Below are positions 61,600 through 64,000 of a stretch of 64,000 bases of DNA, one piece after another; the first letter of the stretch is position 1; every line of letters starts with the position of its first letter. Origin of the DNA: Terrabacter aerolatus (GTDB lineage Bacteria > Actinomycetota > Actinomycetes > Actinomycetales > Dermatophilaceae); NCBI RefSeq assembly GCF_007991735.1, contig NZ_BJYX01000007.1:121516-185515 (forward strand). The letters run 5' to 3'. Position numbers and translations under genes: made by a program. Under the pieces are notes generated by a model. It had not been told where the DNA came from. It did no database searches and saw only the letters and a program-made list of their open reading frames with translations.

Positions 61600-61964
61600 A
61601 GCAGCAGCCCCACGAGGACGGCCAGCCCCACGAGGCCGAGCAGGACCGCGATGGGCAGCTTGAGACCGGACGACGGCAGGGGAGCGAGGTGGCGCATCGC
61701 GCGCTCGGTACGCACCCACGAGAGCCACGCCTGGGCCGTCGCCGCGAGCCCGGCGAGGACGAGCCCGACGGCGACGGTGATCCGCAGCCACCCCGCGAGG
61801 GGCACCTGGAGCGCCTCGAGTGCCACCCCGGCCGCGACGAACGCCAGACCCGTACGGATCCACGCGAGGAACGTGCGCTCGTTGGCGAGGCTGAAGCGCG
61901 GGTCCGGGTCCTCGCCCCCGTCGAAGACCGAGCGCGGGAAACGCCTCTGGCCGTCGGTCGTCAC
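61596..61964 (-). CDS. YidH/DUF202-family membrane protein
   Basis: 122 residues with three helices. It carries the DUF202 signature FSLANERTFLAWIRTGLAFV near residue 24 and has an acidic, Asp-rich cytosolic start. The start is GTG. It is the first gene of a two-gene DUF202 operon; paired DUF202 proteins, one YidH-like and one short, are common and may form a heteromer. Function unknown. Confidence 0.88.
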   Translation of the reverse strand: MTTDGQRRFPRSVFDGGEDPDPRFSLANERTFLAWIRTGLAFVAAGVALEALQVPLAGWLRITVAVGLVLAGLAATAQAWLSWVRTERAMRHLAPLPSSGLKLPIAVLLGLVGLAVLVGLLL

Positions 61965-62061
61965 TGCGTCCCCTCTCCGTGGCAGGGGCGCGCGGGGCGG
62001 CGCGCCGTCCCGATCATCCCGCGACGGCGCCCGCCCGCGCCCGTCGCCACCCCGGGGTCGG

Positions 62062-63030
62062 TCAGAAGCCCGAGGGCTCGCGCGGCGTGTAGGGCGCCTC
62101 GAGGGCGGCGACCTCGTCGTCGGTGAGGTGGACGTCGAGGGCAGCGACGGCGTCGGCGAGGTGGTGCTCCTTCGTCGGGCCCACGATCGGCGCGCTGACG
62201 ACCGGCTGGCGCAGCACCCAGGCCAGGGCCACCTGGGCCATCGGGAGGCCGCGGGCGCCCGCGACCTGCTCGACGGCGTCGGCGATCGGCTCGTCGCGGT
62301 CGCCGAAGAGGGTCTGGCCGAAGGCGTCGCTGCCCGTGCGCTTCGTCTCGGTGCCCCAGGGGCGCGCCAGGCGGCCCCGGGCCAGCGGGCTCCACGGCAT
62401 CGCGCCGACGCCCTGGGCCTCGAGCAGCCCGAACATCTCGCGCTCCTCCTCGCGCTGCATGAGGCTGTACTGGTCCTGCATCGAGACGAACCGCGTCCAG
62501 CCGCCCAGGTCGGCGGCGTGCTGCATCGTCGCGAACTGCCACGCCCACATCGACGAGGCGCCGATGTAGCGGGCCTTGCCGGCCCGGACCACGTCGTGCA
62601 GCGCCTCCATCGTCTCCTCGACCGGCGTCTCGGGGTCGAAGCGGTGGATCTGGTAGAGGTCGACGTAGTCGGTGCCGAGGCGGGTCAGCGAGGCGTCGAC
62701 CTGCTCGAGGATCGCCTTGCGCGACAGGCCTGCCCCGCCCGGACCGTCGTGCATGCGGCCGTGCACCTTCGTCGCGAGCACGACGTCCTCGCGCCGCGTG
62801 TAGGCCTTGATGGCACGGCCGACGATCTCCTCCGACGATCCCGCGCTGTAGACGTTGGCGGTGTCCCAGAAGGTGATGCCGAGCTCGACGGCCTGGCGGA
62901 ACAACGGCTCGGCGGTGGCCTCGTCGAGGGACCAGGCGTGGTTGCCGCGGCTGCTCTCGCCGAAGCTCATGCAGCCGAGTGCGATCCGGCTGACCTGCAG
63001 TCCCGACTGTCCGAGGCGGGTGTACTCCAT
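62062..63030 (-). CDS. Aldo/keto reductase (YajO/Tas-type)
   Basis: A 322-residue NADPH-dependent carbonyl reductase. The tetrad is visible as Asp and Tyr in WDTANVYSAGSSEE, Lys in VLATKVHG and His in YQIHRFDPETP. The cofactor-binding end has APIVGPTKEHHL. The ATG at 63030 begins the conserved EYTRLGQSGLQVSRIALGCM start. Divergent from another aldo/keto reductase gene 117 nt away. Confidence 0.92.
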   Translation of the reverse strand: MEYTRLGQSGLQVSRIALGCMSFGESSRGNHAWSLDEATAEPLFRQAVELGITFWDTANVYSAGSSEEIVGRAIKAYTRREDVVLATKVHGRMHDGPGGAGLSRKAILEQVDASLTRLGTDYVDLYQIHRFDPETPVEETMEALHDVVRAGKARYIGASSMWAWQFATMQHAADLGGWTRFVSMQDQYSLMQREEEREMFGLLEAQGVGAMPWSPLARGRLARPWGTETKRTGSDAFGQTLFGDRDEPIADAVEQVAGARGLPMAQVALAWVLRQPVVSAPIVGPTKEHHLADAVAALDVHLTDDEVAALEAPYTPREPSGF

Positions 63031-63147
63031 GGTGGTGTCCTTCCGGGGCCCTGCTGCTCGACGCGGTGACGAGCCGAAGGGCCCATACCCGCCCGACGGC
63101 GGCGGACGTTGCTGGTGCGTCGGTGGCGCCCTGCGTAGGGTCGGTCC

Positions 63148-63987
63148 ATGGCGACAACCCCCACGCGCACGCTCAACGACGGCACGACCCTGCCCGCCAC
63201 CGGCTTCGGCACCTACCCGCTCACGGGCGAGGACGGCATCCGGTCCATGGTGACCGCGATCGAGGCCGGCTACCGGCTGCTCGACACCGCGGTCAACTAC
63301 GGCAACGAGGCAGAGGTGGGCGAGGCGATCCGCCGGTCCGGCGTGCCCCGGGAGCAGCTCGTCGTCCAGACGAAGGTTCCCGGACGCGACCACGCCTTCG
63401 ACCGGGCCGTCGCCTCGATCGAGGGCTCGCTCGAGCGCCTCGGGCTCGAGCAGCTCGACGTCGCCCTCATCCACTGGCCCAACCCGAGCGTGGGGCTCTA
63501 CGTCGACGCGTACCGCGCGCTCGTCGAGTGCCGCGGGCGTGGCCTCGTGCGCTCCGTGGGCGTCAGCAACTTCACCGAGCAGCACCTCGCCGACGTCATC
63601 GAGGCGACGGGAGTGACGCCCGCGCTCAACCAGGTCGAGCTGCACCCCCTCTTCCCGCAGGAGCGGCTGCGGGCCGCGCACGAGCGGCTCGGCATCGTCA
63701 CCGAGGCGTGGAGCCCGCTCGGCAAGCGCAACGCCCCGTTCGGCGCCGACCCGGTGGCTGCCGCCGCGGAGGCGCACGGCGTGACGCCCGCCCAGGCGAT
63801 CCTGCGCTGGCACGTGCAGCTCGGTGTCGTGCCGCTGCCGAAGTCGGCCGACGCCGAGCGGCAGCGCACCAACCTCGACGTCTTCGGCTTCGAGCTGAGC
63901 CCGGACGAGGTCGCCGCGATCTCTGGCCTGGCGCGTCAGGACGGGCGGCTCTTCGGGGGCGACCCCGACACCCACGAGGAGATGTGA
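63148..63987 (+). CDS. Aldo/keto reductase (2,5-diketo-D-gluconate reductase-type)
   Basis: A 279-residue reductase of the AKR5-like group. Tetrad residues lie in RLLDTAVNYGNEAEVG (Asp, Tyr), VVQTKVPGRD (Lys) and ALIHWPNP (His). The substrate-loop motif is SVGVSNF, and the cofactor end has VVPLPKSADAERQ. The stop is 13 nt before the window end. The two divergent AKR genes differ clearly and are not recent duplicates. Confidence 0.92.
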   Translation: MATTPTRTLNDGTTLPATGFGTYPLTGEDGIRSMVTAIEAGYRLLDTAVNYGNEAEVGEAIRRSGVPREQLVVQTKVPGRDHAFDRAVASIEGSLERLGLEQLDVALIHWPNPSVGLYVDAYRALVECRGRGLVRSVGVSNFTEQHLADVIEATGVTPALNQVELHPLFPQERLRAAHERLGIVTEAWSPLGKRNAPFGADPVAAAAEAHGVTPAQAILRWHVQLGVVPLPKSADAERQRTNLDVFGFELSPDEVAAISGLARQDGRLFGGDPDTHEEM

Positions 63988-64000
63988 GGCCGCGTCCGGC

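Overview
The window is 64 kb of very high G+C DNA (about 72% by eye). GTG starts are common, and the gene set is actinobacterial: Lsr2, DUF3263, WXG100, SARP and ANTAR regulators, IdeR-type iron control, and a groEL without groES preceded by CIRCE. I see no plasmid or phage backbone and no CRISPR array. The best guess is a chromosome segment from an aerobic, soil- or water-type actinomycete, with Intrasporangiaceae-like gene content, but I cannot name the species.

Layout. 0-10.6 kb holds housekeeping genes: the nagA 3' end, a HAD phosphatase, a PLP decarboxylase, DUF3263, a P1 peptidase, an MBL hydrolase, a HIT protein, CIRCE-controlled groEL, a WXG100 protein, a DUF4031-Nudix fusion and yajQ. 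At 10.7-15.5 kb a tRNA-Tyr(GTA) and a second copy of its 3' half bracket a small accessory island: an AAA kinase, a frameshifted MocR regulator, two RibD/DHFR-like reductases and an acetyltransferase. No integrase remains. At 16.1-20.4 kb a FadR-type regulator is divergent from a peptidase, APC permease and acetamidase operon that probably handles amides or amino-acid amides.

21-34 kb is the most unusual stretch. A four-gene reverse-strand operon encodes two large paralogous secreted proteins of unrecognised family, a small lipoprotein and a Tat-exported animal-type haem peroxidase. Beside it lie an orphan receiver protein, a NarL-type two-component system and a Tat-exported multicopper oxidase. 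It reads as a regulated extracellular oxidation locus.

35-42 kb holds a SARP regulator, a thiolase, an M20 amidohydrolase, a TRIC-type channel, a DUF2807 lipoprotein and a GAF-LuxR regulator behind a structured intergenic region. At 42.0-48.3 kb a Pls/PosA-type one-module peptide synthetase overlaps an M1 metallopeptidase gene by 4 nt, with a phosphopantetheinyl transferase alongside. This is a candidate poly-(cationic amino acid) pathway. 48-64 kb contains ANTAR and Lsr2 proteins, an IdeR-boxed ferric-iron ABC operon, a HerA-like ATPase and an alpha/beta hydrolase (both apparently frameshifted), a TetR/MMPL pair, DUF202 proteins and two aldo-keto reductases.

Window-wide signals. The octamer GTATGCCG occurs 30 times on both strands, where about two copies would be expected by chance, and some copies sit in terminator-like hairpins. 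Four loci show reading-frame breaks, two of them at G/C homopolymers, so sequencing error must be excluded before any is called a true pseudogene.
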